A DNA stretch of 64,000 bases from Ciona savignyi (lineage: Eukaryota; Chordata; Ascidiacea; Phlebobranchia; Cionidae): the NCBI GenBank assembly GCA_000149265.1, contig CH003412.1, forward strand, positions 4,913,577 to 4,977,576, read 5' to 3'. Positions 43,801 to 54,474 of this stretch are shown one piece after another. The notes under the pieces were generated by a model. That model was given only the letters and a program-made list of their open reading frames with translations. It made no database searches and was not told the origin of the DNA. Every line of letters begins with the position of its first letter. The first letter of the stretch is position 1. Both the position numbers and the translations under genes were made by a program.

Positions 43801-46800
43801 GTCAACCATAACATATTCGCCAACAAATTCAGTCCTGGAAACAAGAATGTCTAATACAGATTAATTTGTTTCACAAATTCGTAATTTGTTCCACAAATTC
43901 GTAATTCGGTCCACAAATTCAGAGCACTGATCATGTTCACAAATTCAGAGCCTGATCAATCACCACAACGTAAATTATCACTGGCCAAGTACTTTGAAAA
44001 GTGAAAAGCGCGACAGTGGTTCCTTTAAACATAGTATCATTTCATGGAAACTGAAGGACACATGGTTTATGTAGTTTAAGTCGAAACACCACACATGGAT
44101 GATGGATCTGACATTTCATACCACACTGTTCACACTTATACAAATCTGTATTAACCATTTAAAAAAAACATTTTTGTACAATACCTTAAATTTAGACATG
44201 CTAGTCAAAATTAAAAACCAAAATATGATAAATGTAAAAATAGAAAATAATAAAAATCTCCTTCATACAATGTTGATTCATCAACTGGTTGGGTGGTTAG
44301 CATCTTGGCGTGAAGGGAATCGGCAGTGAGCAACAACTCATGGCTGTGTAGCACAAGTGCCACATGAGTGGCATGGCTACGTAGGTTCTCAAATCTTGAT
44401 AGGAATTCAATGGATTTCTCAAACTGACATGTGAGGAAAAGAATCTGTAATGCAGATTTTTGTTAGATACATAGGAAAGGAAAGGATAGGATATACATGT
44501 TTATGCTCGTGAATGAGAAAACCAAGGGGGTTAACACACGGGTTACCGGAGCTATTGCAGTGTGTTGTGTATGATAGATATGTTTCTTCATTTTGGTATA
44601 ACCCATTAATCTGCTGGGTTCAGGCAATGTCCGTAAAGTGCCTTGCCCAAGGACACAACCAACTAGCTAGCGACCAGTTTCGAATCTGCAACCTTTCGGT
44701 TAAAAGGCGTTGCACTAAACCACCAGACTAACCGGTTGGACGTGATATTAAAAAAACCTGCGCTGTTTACATTGTAATGGTTGCAACAATACAACCATGG
44801 ACAAACAATTTTCAATAGATAAGTGAACACTGTGTGATAACGTATGTTTGTGTAATGTAAGACTTTTCTATCCAGAAGGCTATAAATGAATAGTTGTCAA
44901 AATCTGTTTGGGTTTTACAGCCACATCCCTGTTTTCTTAAATTATTTTAATTTACTTTTCTAGTATGTTCTAACAACTGTCGTTTACCATTTTTTAGTCT
45001 GCTTTCGCTTCCATACATTTTAAAGGTAGGGTATTTTGGATATTGTTTTTAAAGCAAAAATAAAAACTGTGCCATTAAAGCAACATATTGATATATATTA
45101 TATATACCTTTTAGTAACCAAATTAAAATTCACTAAACTAACAAGGCTTATTGGTCACATTACCAAACTTTTACAAACTCAGACTATATTATAAATAAAA
45201 ACACTACAGAATGATTTACTTGGAAATAAAGCAGGGGATTGGACATTGCATTGAAATGGCTCTCCCCATAATCTTCCACGATGAGTTTTTGGAATCTTAC
45301 AAGAGTCAACATGTCAGAGTGTGCACTTGAATCTTCCACCACGACCTTTCGTTGTTGGAAACAAAATTAGATCAAGTTTTAATTTAGATTTAAATGAATC
45401 AAACAGGATCAAGTTTTAATTTAGGTTTAAATGAATCAAGCAGGATCAAGTTTTAAATTAGATTTAAATAAATATTACATGGAAACATATGGATAAATGG
45501 GTAAGTACAGGTAATGGATAAAATGGGGCAAAATTGGGTAAAGTTAAAAAAACATTATTCACTATATTTACACATTTTAAGATTTTTTTCTCCGTAAGGA
45601 ATGCTGACCAGGCGTCTGCTAATCGAGGAAAATACCATTTTATGAAATACCAGCAGTCCCTTCTAATTTGTCATGAAACAATTTACAGACAATACTTTAA
45701 CCAAGCGCTGTGAAAGTTATGGGGCGTTGTTTGTAAAAATTCAATTTATTGAGCGGTTTACGTAAATTTAGTTAGGCAAATTAAACAAATAAATTGAATT
45801 TTTAGAATGGGGCCCCCCAAAAACCTTTTTAGTTAGCTAAATCGGCAGACAAGTTGACGATTTAGCTAAATCGCTCAATAAATTGATTTTTTACAAACAG
45901 CGGCCCATAGAAAGTAGCCACCAGACTTGCAGTAAATAAATAAATCCTACAACACTAACCTGGGACAGCTTGAGCCATAAATAATCTTCAGCTTTTTGTG
46001 CGACCTCCCCATGAAGCATCATTCACATCACAGCGACCTGGATATTTCCGTGGCATTTTAAACTGCAGTTTATTATTAGAATTGCCTGAACATTATTTCC
46101 GCCTAGTTTTTTTCTTTTATGGCTTATGTGGTAAAAGCGGAATCAGTATTGTTTGCAAACGAAAGCAGGTTTAAATAGAATAGGATAGGATAGGATACTC
46201 ATGTTTATCTCCGTGAATGGGAAAACCAAGGGGGTTAACACACGGGCAATCGTCAGATCACCTCGCGCCCACTATCGGTTACCAGAGCTATTTCGGTGTT
46301 ATGTGTATGATAGACACCGTCCTTTAATTTGGTAGAACCCATTAATCTGCTGGGTTAAATACCTTGCCCAAGGACACAACTGACTAGCTAGCAAGCAGTT
46401 TCGTACCTGCAACCATTCGGCTGAAAGGCGACACACTAAACCGCCAGACTAACCAGTCAAACAAATAAAAATAATATTTAAAGAATAGCTAAATGTAGTA
46501 TTATTGATTTGCGCACCTATAATGCAGTACACAGCAGTTTTATAAGGGTCAGGGGATGATCGAACACTTCTTCTGTATTGTATCTTCATTTTGTTTTCAG
46601 AACCAGATGAAAGACGTTTGGCACCGTCCCTTACGTATTCCTGCACAGATTTTACTAATTTGAAACAAACTAATACTTTTAACAGCCCGAAATAAAAACA
46701 ATAATCTCTTATATTACTTAACTCTTTCCGTCCCAACTCGCCATATATCGCGAGTTGGTGGGAAAACACGGTATCCCGCCTGTACATAAATGGGTGCAAA

Positions 46801-49800
46801 TCTAAAAAACGATTTCTCCGCAATGCGTAATGGTAGAGACCTCAGCTATGGCTCATTCGATCAAGGAAACCCTATATTTTATTCTCTGTAATTTTCGTGG
46901 AGAAATATTAAAAATGCGAGGAGTGATAGCCTTTCTTTTTCAAGGCTTCGCCTCTTATTTCTATCGATTTTACACGAATTTACAAGTGACTAACTCAGCC
47001 AATAGGAGTCGCATTAACTTGCGGAGAAGCTCTTTTTGTCAAGCAAGTCTTTCTTTACATTCTCTGTGAATTTCGTGCCGTTGAGAAAAAAAGGAGAGCG
47101 TTGGTGACGTTTTCGCAGCAGGCGTTTATGCTTCGTGTTCACCAAAGCATGAATCCAGCTGGGCCTGCTGAGCGCACGATAAAGAAAAAGGCGGCGAGAC
47201 TAGCTAGTTCGGTGTGCCCTGCTTTGAAGAATATTGGATATAGTATTTGTGTTTGTTTGCTTTTGTATGCCCTTTTTACACTTCCTTCACTGTTCTTATT
47301 TATACTTTTTACTATTTTAGTTCTACAAAACTAAAAACTTCAATGCGTTTTGGTTCAATTTTTCATAATATAGTTAGAATAAAGGAAAATTTCAATTAGG
47401 AATAGTAAAAAAACTACTGAAGATACAAATACAGTTCAAATTTTCCTGAGTACAAAAACTATTAGACAATCTACATTCCAATTTTCATATCATTTGGGCA
47501 TACCAATAATTGGTCGAGCACAATTTTCATATCATTTGGGCATACCAATAAAGTCGAGCAGAATTTTCTTTACATAAAAAGTGGTGTTCACTAAAGTTTA
47601 CATAATATATTCTTTATTGGAGGTAGATTCTAGGTGTGCGGTTTGTTTAAAAGAGGGATAAATTATCTTTCCAACACATACTAAATATTAAATCATAGCA
47701 TAAATTTGAGAAAAACTGTGCTAATTTGAAAATGACCAAAAATTGTAAAAAACACTGCGGGACAGCATGTTTAAATTAATGCATTTGGCCGGGAGTGAAA
47801 GAGTTAAGCGTTATTTTCGGAATAATTGTAACTAATTAATTAATTAATAAATATCACAGAAATAAAATTAGATGTCAGGATGACCAATGTGCTACACAAC
47901 GCTACAGATGCTGAAATACTTGGCAACAAAAATTATTGATTGCAATTACTTTAAAAATAAAAAGTAAACAATATTATTTTTGCTTTGCTTAACCCAGTAA
48001 TATGTTCCGAAAACAAGATTTAATAAATTTTACCTGAATCCATGCACTGAATTCTGGTATGATATGCTCATGATGCTTGACCACCTCTACAGCAGCATCA
48101 AAATCACCACATCGCATGCAGTAGAATATCACTGCCCATAATGGCGCTCCGTCAATATCTCCATCTTCATAACCCTGTTCATGAATGTGGAAAATGTAAA
48201 TATTGGGGCTGTGAATTAACGGTTAATTTGAAAACGGATAACTCATCTAACAATATAATCAGTTAACCGTTAACCGATTTTTTTAAGCTTTATCAAATCG
48301 GCGCGGTTTTTGGCAAAGAAAGTAAAAGTTTAGGCAGCCGTTAATAAAATAACGTTCATTGACCCATACTACAATTGTCAGACAAGTATTTCATGTCAGA
48401 AAAGCGTGCGTTTTACCAACCAACGAACAGATAAGAGTTGTTAAAAACGGTTTAAAATTTGACGTGACGGTTAACCATAATGGTTAATGGGAAAAAAATA
48501 TCAGGTGGATGTGGAAAATGGGAAAATTTATCAATTGGGTGTAAAAACTGTACAAAATTTCTCAATAAGAGCATATTTTTTGTTCTTATATTTAGTCAAT
48601 CTAAATAGCGTTAAAAATAGCACAATTTGTGCCCACCAGCGGCGTTTAAGTTTAAATCCCAAAGCCCGCTACTTTGGTATGTAATGTATATAAATAAGCA
48701 ATGTAGTCTTGCGCTAAGCAAATCACGAACTTCGGAACATGTTTCGATGATGCACATTTGTCCACAGTGATGAAAGTACAAATAGCTTTATTCAAGGCAC
48801 ACTAAGATTAGCTTCAACTTGACAATGAGCATGTGAATACAAGATGTTTGCTCAATCACGAAATTTATTGTCACAGACTAACTTACTCGCCAGGTTTAAA
48901 AAAAACACACGTGTAAGAAAAATAATAATATTAATGACTGGCATATATGTGACCCTTTTACAAATACCATAAAATCTCTATTTCAGCGCCACCTCTATAT
49001 GAATGCAACCTCTAATAGAACGTCACTTTTAAGAAAGAGTTGAAAAATAGAGTGTCATGGCGGTGAAATAGACGTTTGACGGTAATTAAAAAAATGTGGA
49101 AAACCGAAATTTTAAATCCTAATATCTAACACTACCTGGACAGTATTGGCCGGCTGAACTCGAAGAAAACTTTTCACCAAATTAATCGTCCCTGGTGCGC
49201 CACCTAGTTGGGCAACATGCGGACGCGCGTACACACAACTGGGAGAATAAAATATTTTTTTAACCTTGTAACAGTAATACCAATATGCTAAATGTGTCCG
49301 GCCGGTTAGTCTGGTGGTTTAGTGTGGCGCCTTTCAATCAAAAGGTTGCAGGTGCGAAACTGCTCGCTAGATAGTCGTTTGTGTCCTTGGGCAAGGCACT
49401 TAACGGACATTGTCTGAACTCACCAGGTTAATGCGTTCTACAAAATTCAGCAAATGTGTCTATCATATACAACACACTGCAATAGCTCTGGCAACCCGAC
49501 GGTGGAAGCAAGGTGATCTGACGATTGCCCGTGTGTTAACCCCCTTGGTTTTCTGATTCACGGGGATAAACATGAATATCCTATCCTATATTAGCTCTTG
49601 TACTTTGATGCATTCAACACANNNNNNNNNNNNNNNNNNNNNNNNNNNNNNNNNNNNNNNNNNNNNNNNNNNNNNNNNNNNNNNNNNNNNNNNNNNNNNN
49701 NNNNNNNNNNNNNNNNNNNNNAACACATCCTAAACCACACAACTAATGTAAAATAGAATAGCACCACATACTTTTGCATGTAATCCAAATACGCTTTTTC

Positions 49801-52687
49801 CAAGTAAGTAAGAGATTGCGACACCAAGTTCTGCAAAGTGGTTTTCGTTGTTCTCCGAGAGATTAAGGATGAACCCATGGTTATCTGTACTTCAGTAATG
49901 CATTTTACCTGAGTAAACAATCGCATATTTTATATGTACAGACTTAAATTATACATGTGCAGACTTATAATATTTATGTGCAGTTTGGAGCACTGGTCCT
50001 AAACCACCCATCCCTAAAGTGTTTTTTGCCAGTTAGTCAAAATCAGTATGCTTCATTGCATTTTACTTACATAGGTATAATTTTTATTCCATTTCTACTA
50101 TTTCTTTGTAATGCTGTGTAGCAAGCAAACAAAAACCTCTCTCGGCAAATGCGTCATTAAAATTGGCAATTTCTTGGCTGGAAGTTGATACTGCAGGACC
50201 TTATTTTTTAAATATTGCTTTTTGTTTTTGTGCTTTAAAATGATAATTATTACCCACATGATGGCCTTGAGCTACAATTTGTCACACCAGACAACTAATT
50301 TCAATTTGATTAAAAAAAACTCTATTTTTTATGCACAAATAAAAACAACCTAGATTTCCTCTCAAGTGTTCCTGTCTTTTAAATTTAACGAAAAAGATAC
50401 CATTTTCCACAGAGATGTAATGTTGACATCCTTTATTTTCTCGGAAGCAGATTTGCAAAGGTCAGCGAGATCAAGGCGAATTCCACCTTCCAAAATCCTA
50501 TCATTGTAAATGTGGACCTATGGACAATGATATGTAATAAGTGTTAATTGCACTGTATTAACGACATCTCCTTATTTTACTATATCACATAATAACAATT
50601 GGAAGATGAGCAAAAATTTTCTTTTCATTTTCTTTTTTAGTATTGGACCAGATAGGCCTATTATACAGGGTGTCATAAAAAAATGACACCAATTAAGATG
50701 CAAATATCACAAAAAGTATGAACTCGAAATCAATGAAACTTAACAGGCATATGAGTTGACATAATTTATTAAAAAAAATATTGTTATTTACACGTTGTCA
50801 ACAGTACAACACACGTGCTTATTAAGTTTCTGGATTCACAGGTTTCAATGTGTGCTCCTCCTGCAACACGGGTGTCATTTTTTTTGGGACACCCTGTATA
50901 TTAAAAATACACACAAAAGTTTTTTTATGTATTATACAATAGGTGAAATTTAGTATAAGCTGTACTATATGTGTAAAACATGTAAAACAAAACTCAGATG
51001 AAGATGTATCCTTTCCCACCTGTCTTCCATAGCTTAGCTCCCACTGGTCCATGGTGCTTCTTGGGTTAACTATCACGCTGGGGGATGGTTTGTACACGGT
51101 GGTAGACATTTGTGCCGAAATCTCTCGGCTGAAGTTCAGCGAGCCATCAGTGCCAAGCAATTTGTTGAGTAGCTGCTGCTTTTCATTATCCCATTCATTT
51201 AACCTAGTCTGTTGGCACCGGAGTTAGAAATTGCTTTGGCTGGTTTTGGGCCAGCATTACAAAACTTGACAAATAACAAAGTAATAGTATTTAACCCTAA
51301 CACACAGTAATTGAGAATGTTGAATTAAGGCCAAGGAACAATATTTAGTTATGTCTAAAGAATATCAGAAAATGCTATTATGTATTTACTAATATATCAA
51401 CACTGCAAATATGAATACAAATCTAGTATTTTAAACCTGCCAATGTCTTTTTTCAACCTTGGCAAATGTTCTTTGTTTTTGTTCTTCAACGACAGCCAGT
51501 ATAGCATTCTCTCTTTCATTTCTTAGAAAACCTAATGAAAACAAAGTTTTAGTAATAATTATATACTAGTGAAAAAAATTATATATATATTATAAAAAAA
51601 AACAATTTATATACATATATATATACATATATATTCTATAATGCAGTTATTTACCCTCAATGTCTGTATCCCCAACTGCATCTAAAGGCTCAAAAGTTTG
51701 CGAGGTTGATGTTAAAGTTTTAAGGCGATCTGATATTTTCGGGATGTCCTGTCCTTTAGAGCTCAGCAGCAGTGCAGCATTTATCTAAAAAAAATGTCCG
51801 TTTATAGCACCATAATAGGTTTGCTCATAAATGGCTAAATAAAAGAAAGTTATAGCATGGTAATCAACAGTTGACCTTGTGCCCAGATTCGGAATGGTTG
51901 GAAACGATTGTATTAAATTGTTTATTTTGAAGAAAATGTTATGTTTGGCCAACCCACTTAATTTAGGTTGAAGACACATTAGAGAATTATCAAGTGAAGA
52001 AATCAGAGACACAACTGAAAGTTCACACCTTTAACCCCTTAAACCTTCCTTATATTCTAGCTAGGTAATTGTCATCGTTTTGGTAACAAAGCTATTGCAA
52101 TGGAGGCTTGTTTTCTTTTTTAAATTCAGTTATTGATAGGATAGAATATTCATGTTTATCCCTGTGAATGGGAAAACCAAGGGGGTTAACACACAGGCAA
52201 TTGTCACATCACCTTGCGCCCACCGTCGGGTTACCAGAGCTATTGCAGTGTGTTGTGTATGAACACGTTCCTTCAATTTGGTAGAACCCATTAATCCACT
52301 GGGTCCAGGCAATGTACGTAAAGTGCCTTGCCCAAGGACACAACCGACTAGCTAGAGACCAGTTTCGCACCTACAACCTTTCGATTGAAAGGCAACGCAC
52401 TTAACAGCTAGACTAATGGGCCAAGTGATTGATCCATAATATTACACTGTGTTTTTTACAACTAATACAGTTTTATCTTCAATCCACCATTAAGTGAATT
52501 TTATGGGTCCTGAAACCTGTACCTGTGCATTATCTTGCGCTGCCGAAGTTTTTAACTTAAGTCGCTGTCCGGCATCCAAAAGTTGTTGTATATTTCTCTG
52601 CACCCGGGGTAAATCAGCCCCACCATCTAATCCAGTGTTCAATTGCTCTGCCTGCTGCAGTATATCATCAAATGGCACGCCGGCCAT
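40839..52687 (-). CDS. NUP93: Nucleoporin NUP93 (19 exons, one frameshift)
   Basis: NUP93 is a scaffold protein of the nuclear pore inner ring that anchors NUP62, NUP205/188 and others. Exons in coding order: 52523-52687, 51655-51784, 51437-51531, 51020-51208, 50401-50517, 49772-49908, 49136-49238, 48034-48174, 46517-46640, 45960-46037, 45220-45345, 44278-44444, 43578-43734, 43296-43412, 43013-43110, 42490-42589, 42064-42210, 41334-41473 and 40839-40971. After one correction they give 820 residues; human has 819. Landmarks: [10 protein letters not shown] at the start, [76 protein letters not shown], and [11 protein letters not shown] near the end. Exon 10 has an extra G (CCCC at 46007-46010 on the plus strand); without it the exon aligns residue for residue with the family. 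The start is the first ATG (52685-52687); an in-frame TTG lies six codons upstream. The last C-terminal helices are conserved, so the gene is probably functional. Confidence 0.97.
41690..41985 (+). mobile_element. SINE family A, old diverged copy, NUP93 intron
   Basis: GGTTGCAGGTTTAAAACTG, TTGTGTCCTGAG, CAACACACTGCAAT and GGGATAAACATGAACATCC follow family order with many substitutions. A partial internal duplication of the 3' part (AATAATAGGT ... AATCTGATG) is visible. Confidence 0.75.
42272..42448 (+). mobile_element. Repeat family C, NUP93 intron
   Basis: Best full copy: CGCCTAGGTTTGGCGG at the 5' side, core CGTTTTGCCGTCTTTTCCCG, then GGGGCAAAAAATGAATAAAC and an ACTAAACTAAA tail. It ends 42 bp from exon 16. 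Confidence 0.88.
42625..42842 (+). repeat. ~120-bp tandem duplication, NUP93 intron
   Basis: GATGAATCTATACCACCTAC plus the neighbouring CAACCCATACAAAACATTTA block occur twice at about 120 bp spacing with a few differences. Confidence 0.8.
43735..43945 (+). repeat. Short duplications beside NUP93 exon 13
   Basis: The acceptor-proximal stretch AGTCCTGGGAACAAAAATGT and the following ACAGATTAATTTG recur at about 43832-43870. After that come four CACAAATTCGTAATT / CACAAATTCAGAG units. Confidence 0.7.
44482..44739 (-). mobile_element. SINE family A, NUP93 intron
   Basis: Minus-strand copy with tail and head. About 34 bp near the 3' end are lost (ACACGGGTTACCGGAG joins directly). It starts 38 bp from exon 12. 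Confidence 0.9.
45370..45472 (+). repeat. Three ~39-bp tandem units, NUP93 intron
   Basis: GATCAAGTTTTAATTTAGAT plus TTAAATGAATCAA(A/G)CAG repeats three times with single changes. Confidence 0.85.
45721..45906. mobile_element. Foldback MITE with ~35-bp inverted ends, NUP93 intron
   Basis: GTTTGTAAAAATTCAATTTA at the left pairs with the reverse of the right end (GTTTGTAAAAAATCAATTTA). The outermost bases are GGGGCG and CGGCCC. A second inner inverted repeat (TTAGCTAAATCG) is present. The target duplication is unclear. Confidence 0.7.
46181..46458 (-). mobile_element. SINE family A, NUP93 intron
   Basis: Minus-strand copy with a triple TAGGA tail and a near-complete head. It ends 58 bp from exon 9. 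Confidence 0.92.
46722..47803. mobile_element. piggyBac-like non-autonomous element, copy 2 (NUP93 intron 8)
   Basis: TTAA flanks both sides (46718-46721, 47804-47807) with the same inverted ends as the 20190 element. The two copies run in the same orientation and differ by scattered substitutions. One segment near 47512-47550 differs: here TTTTCATATCATTTGGGCAT is duplicated in place of other sequence. Both short reading frames are kept; one residue differs in the first and none in the second. Confidence 0.88.
48966..49085. mobile_element. Small MITE, NUP93 intron 7
   Basis: Left end ACCATAAAATCTCTATTTCA, right end GGTGAAATAGACGTTTGACGGT are imperfect inverted repeats, with CGCCACCTCTATATGAATGC inside. 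The element lies 51 bp from exon 7. Confidence 0.6.
49297..49588 (+). mobile_element. SINE family A, full length, NUP93 intron 6
   Basis: Near-consensus head TCCGGCCGGTTAGTCTGGTG through to the CCTATCC tail. It starts 59 bp from exon 7, and its far end is 34 bp from an assembly gap. Confidence 0.93.
49622..49721. other. Assembly gap (100 N)
   Basis: A gap of unknown size in NUP93 intron 6; it does not touch a coding exon. Confidence 0.99.
50664..50898. mobile_element. mariner-type MITE with TA target duplication, NUP93 intron 4
   Basis: Inverted ends TACAGGGTGTCATAAAAAAA and its partner (TACAGGGTGTCCCAAAAAAA when reversed) are flanked by TA on both sides. The 235-bp interior has no transposase. 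TACAGGGTGT termini are typical of Tc1/mariner elements. Confidence 0.88.
51580..51640. repeat. AT microsatellite, NUP93 intron 2
   Basis: Runs of TATATA and ACATATATAT interrupted by a poly-A stretch. Confidence 0.8.
52136..52421 (-). mobile_element. SINE family A, full length, NUP93 intron 1
   Basis: Minus-strand copy from the GATAGGATAGAATATTCATG tail to a slightly degraded head. Confidence 0.92.
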
Positions 52688-53322
52688 TTTTTGTGTTTCT
52701 AGCAAAGTAGTCTACAGTGGTACTAAAACCTAGTAAGCAAAAAGGTAATCGGTATACAGTATTGACAAACACCAATTAATTGTTGTTTTGATGTATTTAA
52801 TGACATTTTTAAGAAATTCTGACATACTAGTAAGTATAGATAATGTAGCGTCTTAGTTTGCTTTTTGCCTACTGTGCCCTTTTCTCCAGTTTTATTAATT
52901 TGTGACGTTGTGTTCTTTTTAGAGTTCTGTTTAGTTGTCCTGTTGTGATTGGTTTATTTTGTTAATTACATGTTTTTCTGGTTTTCCTATGTAGGCAAGT
53001 GCATGTGGTCAGTTACAATATACACGTCAACCTGACTGGTTAATGAACTGCAAGTCGAATCACTACAATTTTAATACTTTCACAATTAAGATTGTTTAAG
53101 AATCAATCAAAGTTAAGCTGTTGTGGTACCAAAACACATTTAGTTTTCCACTTCTTTTTAAATCAAACCAAAAAGTATAACCTTATTAACATATATTACA
53201 ATTTTATAGCTGCAAAATAGCATTTCAATTCCATAAATTTGTGACATATTCTGAAGGCAAACAGATACATAACATATTTTACAATTATAACAACTAAAAA
53301 GAAAAGCAATTTAATTAAAAAA
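52688..53322. other. Spacer between CDPF1 stop and NUP93 start
   Basis: 635 bp with no coding exon. It ends in AGTCTACTTTGCTAG-like pyrimidine/AG sequence (coding sense GACTACTTTGCTAG) 13 bp before the NUP93 ATG. That could serve as a trans-splice acceptor, as used by ascidians, but this is only a motif match. Confidence 0.35.
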
Positions 53323-53628
53323 TTATTTCAGTTCTTTTCTTATTGCAGTAGGAAATTCTTGACTATTGCTAAGCGCACATCTGCGACAAAAACGTCTGCA
53401 GTAAAACAAACTGCAATTTCTATCTACACACACGACGGCATTACAAACGGAACAATGTCCACCTAAAACCAGAAAATCTTTAGTTGGAACAAACGGGTCA
53501 AGAATTACAAAGGCTTCTTCTAACAATTCAATGTCTTTAATGCCCAAGTCATCAAGGTACCGGCCGTGAAACTTGTAGCTGAAGGTAACTTCACAAACAT
53601 CGCAGGTAAATTGTTCTAGTTGATCCAT
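53323..53628 (-). CDS. CDPF1: Cysteine-rich DPF motif domain protein (CDPF1), single exon
   Basis: A small protein of 101 residues whose biochemical role is not known to me. It matches the CDPF1 family: CDVC near residues 9-12, the DPF motif in ILDPF, then FLVLGGHCSVC, VVCVDRNCSLFY and RRFCRRCAL. The spaced Cys pairs look like a zinc-binding fold. It is intronless, unlike every other gene here, with the stop at 53323-53325. The start was set at the first ATG (MDQLEQF); a TTG seven codons upstream is in frame but not expected in a eukaryote. Relatives are about 120 residues long, with the extra length in a variable tail. It lies upstream of NUP93 on the same strand. Confidence 0.92.
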   Translation of the reverse strand: MDQLEQFTCDVCEVTFSYKFHGRYLDDLGIKDIELLEEAFVILDPFVPTKDFLVLGGHCSVCNAVVCVDRNCSLFYCRRFCRRCALSNSQEFPTAIRKELK

Positions 53629-53934
53629 TGCTATTTTCCAAGGATACAAAGTTACCTTTACGATAATTCACATTGGTGCCGACACATATTCTTTGATTTA
53701 TTTTTAAAGGTAAAGTAAAGTTCATATCATTACTGAGACGTACTGTTCACCAAAAAATGACGTATGCGACACGCCACTTTTTTCAAGAATTTCTATGATA
53801 GTATTGTTACATTTTATTTCATTTTAGGGTTTTTTCGACTTCCCCACAGTACTTGTCGCGCTTCACTGCACACTCTTCTTTAGGGCTCCTTATCGTTTGG
53901 TGTTCATCAATTTTTGTTTGCACATTAATGTTTA

Positions 53935-54090
53935 TTCACTTAGGTTAATTATATCCTATTTTTAATGACATGGTTTAATGAGTGGTCGTTTTGCCGCCTT
54001 TTCCTGTCCCTTTGTCGTAATTTGAAAAGTTTGCGATTTTTTAATACTAGGGCACAAAAATTAATAACTAAATTAAGCTAAACTAAACTT
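53935..54090 (+). mobile_element. Repeat family C, diverged copy
   Basis: TTTTTAATGACATGGTTTAA, GTCGTTTTGCCGCCTTTTCC and AAGCTAAACTAAACTT tail match the family order. Confidence 0.8.
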
Positions 54091-54474
54091 ATTACAGGGA
54101 GTCATGAATATATTGGGATTGTGGGAAGTTTTTCTCTAATGTCTTTAAAAATTAATATTCATACATTCTATAACATGTTATTTACTTATTAAAAGTTTTA
54201 AACCAAGTAAATTACTCGTTTTTGTCTAAATTCATATTACAAACTTGGTCAAAAATATCGGCGCAATTTTGATGAAAAACGAGAGTGCTTTTAAAATTGT
54301 CATTTCTCACGACAATTCCCGCAATTTTTGGCCACTGCTTATATAATTGATATTGACTAACATCTCTTAATTTATCATGTTATTTGTATTTAAAAAAACT
54401 GTCCATATAGGACCGCATAGCTTGGTGAATTATATGCCTCGCGTTTCAGCCGAAAGGTTGCAGTGTATATAAAG

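Noticed and set aside
50822-51160. 112-residue minus-strand open frame
   Set aside because: It joins NUP93 exon 4, intron sequence and the mariner-type MITE end; only the first part is coding.
39662-53322. An operon of CDPF1, NUP93 and ACO1
   Set aside because: Same strand, but the gaps are 635 and 1177 bp with a SINE between NUP93 and ACO1, and NUP93 has its own poly(A) signal. Trans-splicing data would be needed.
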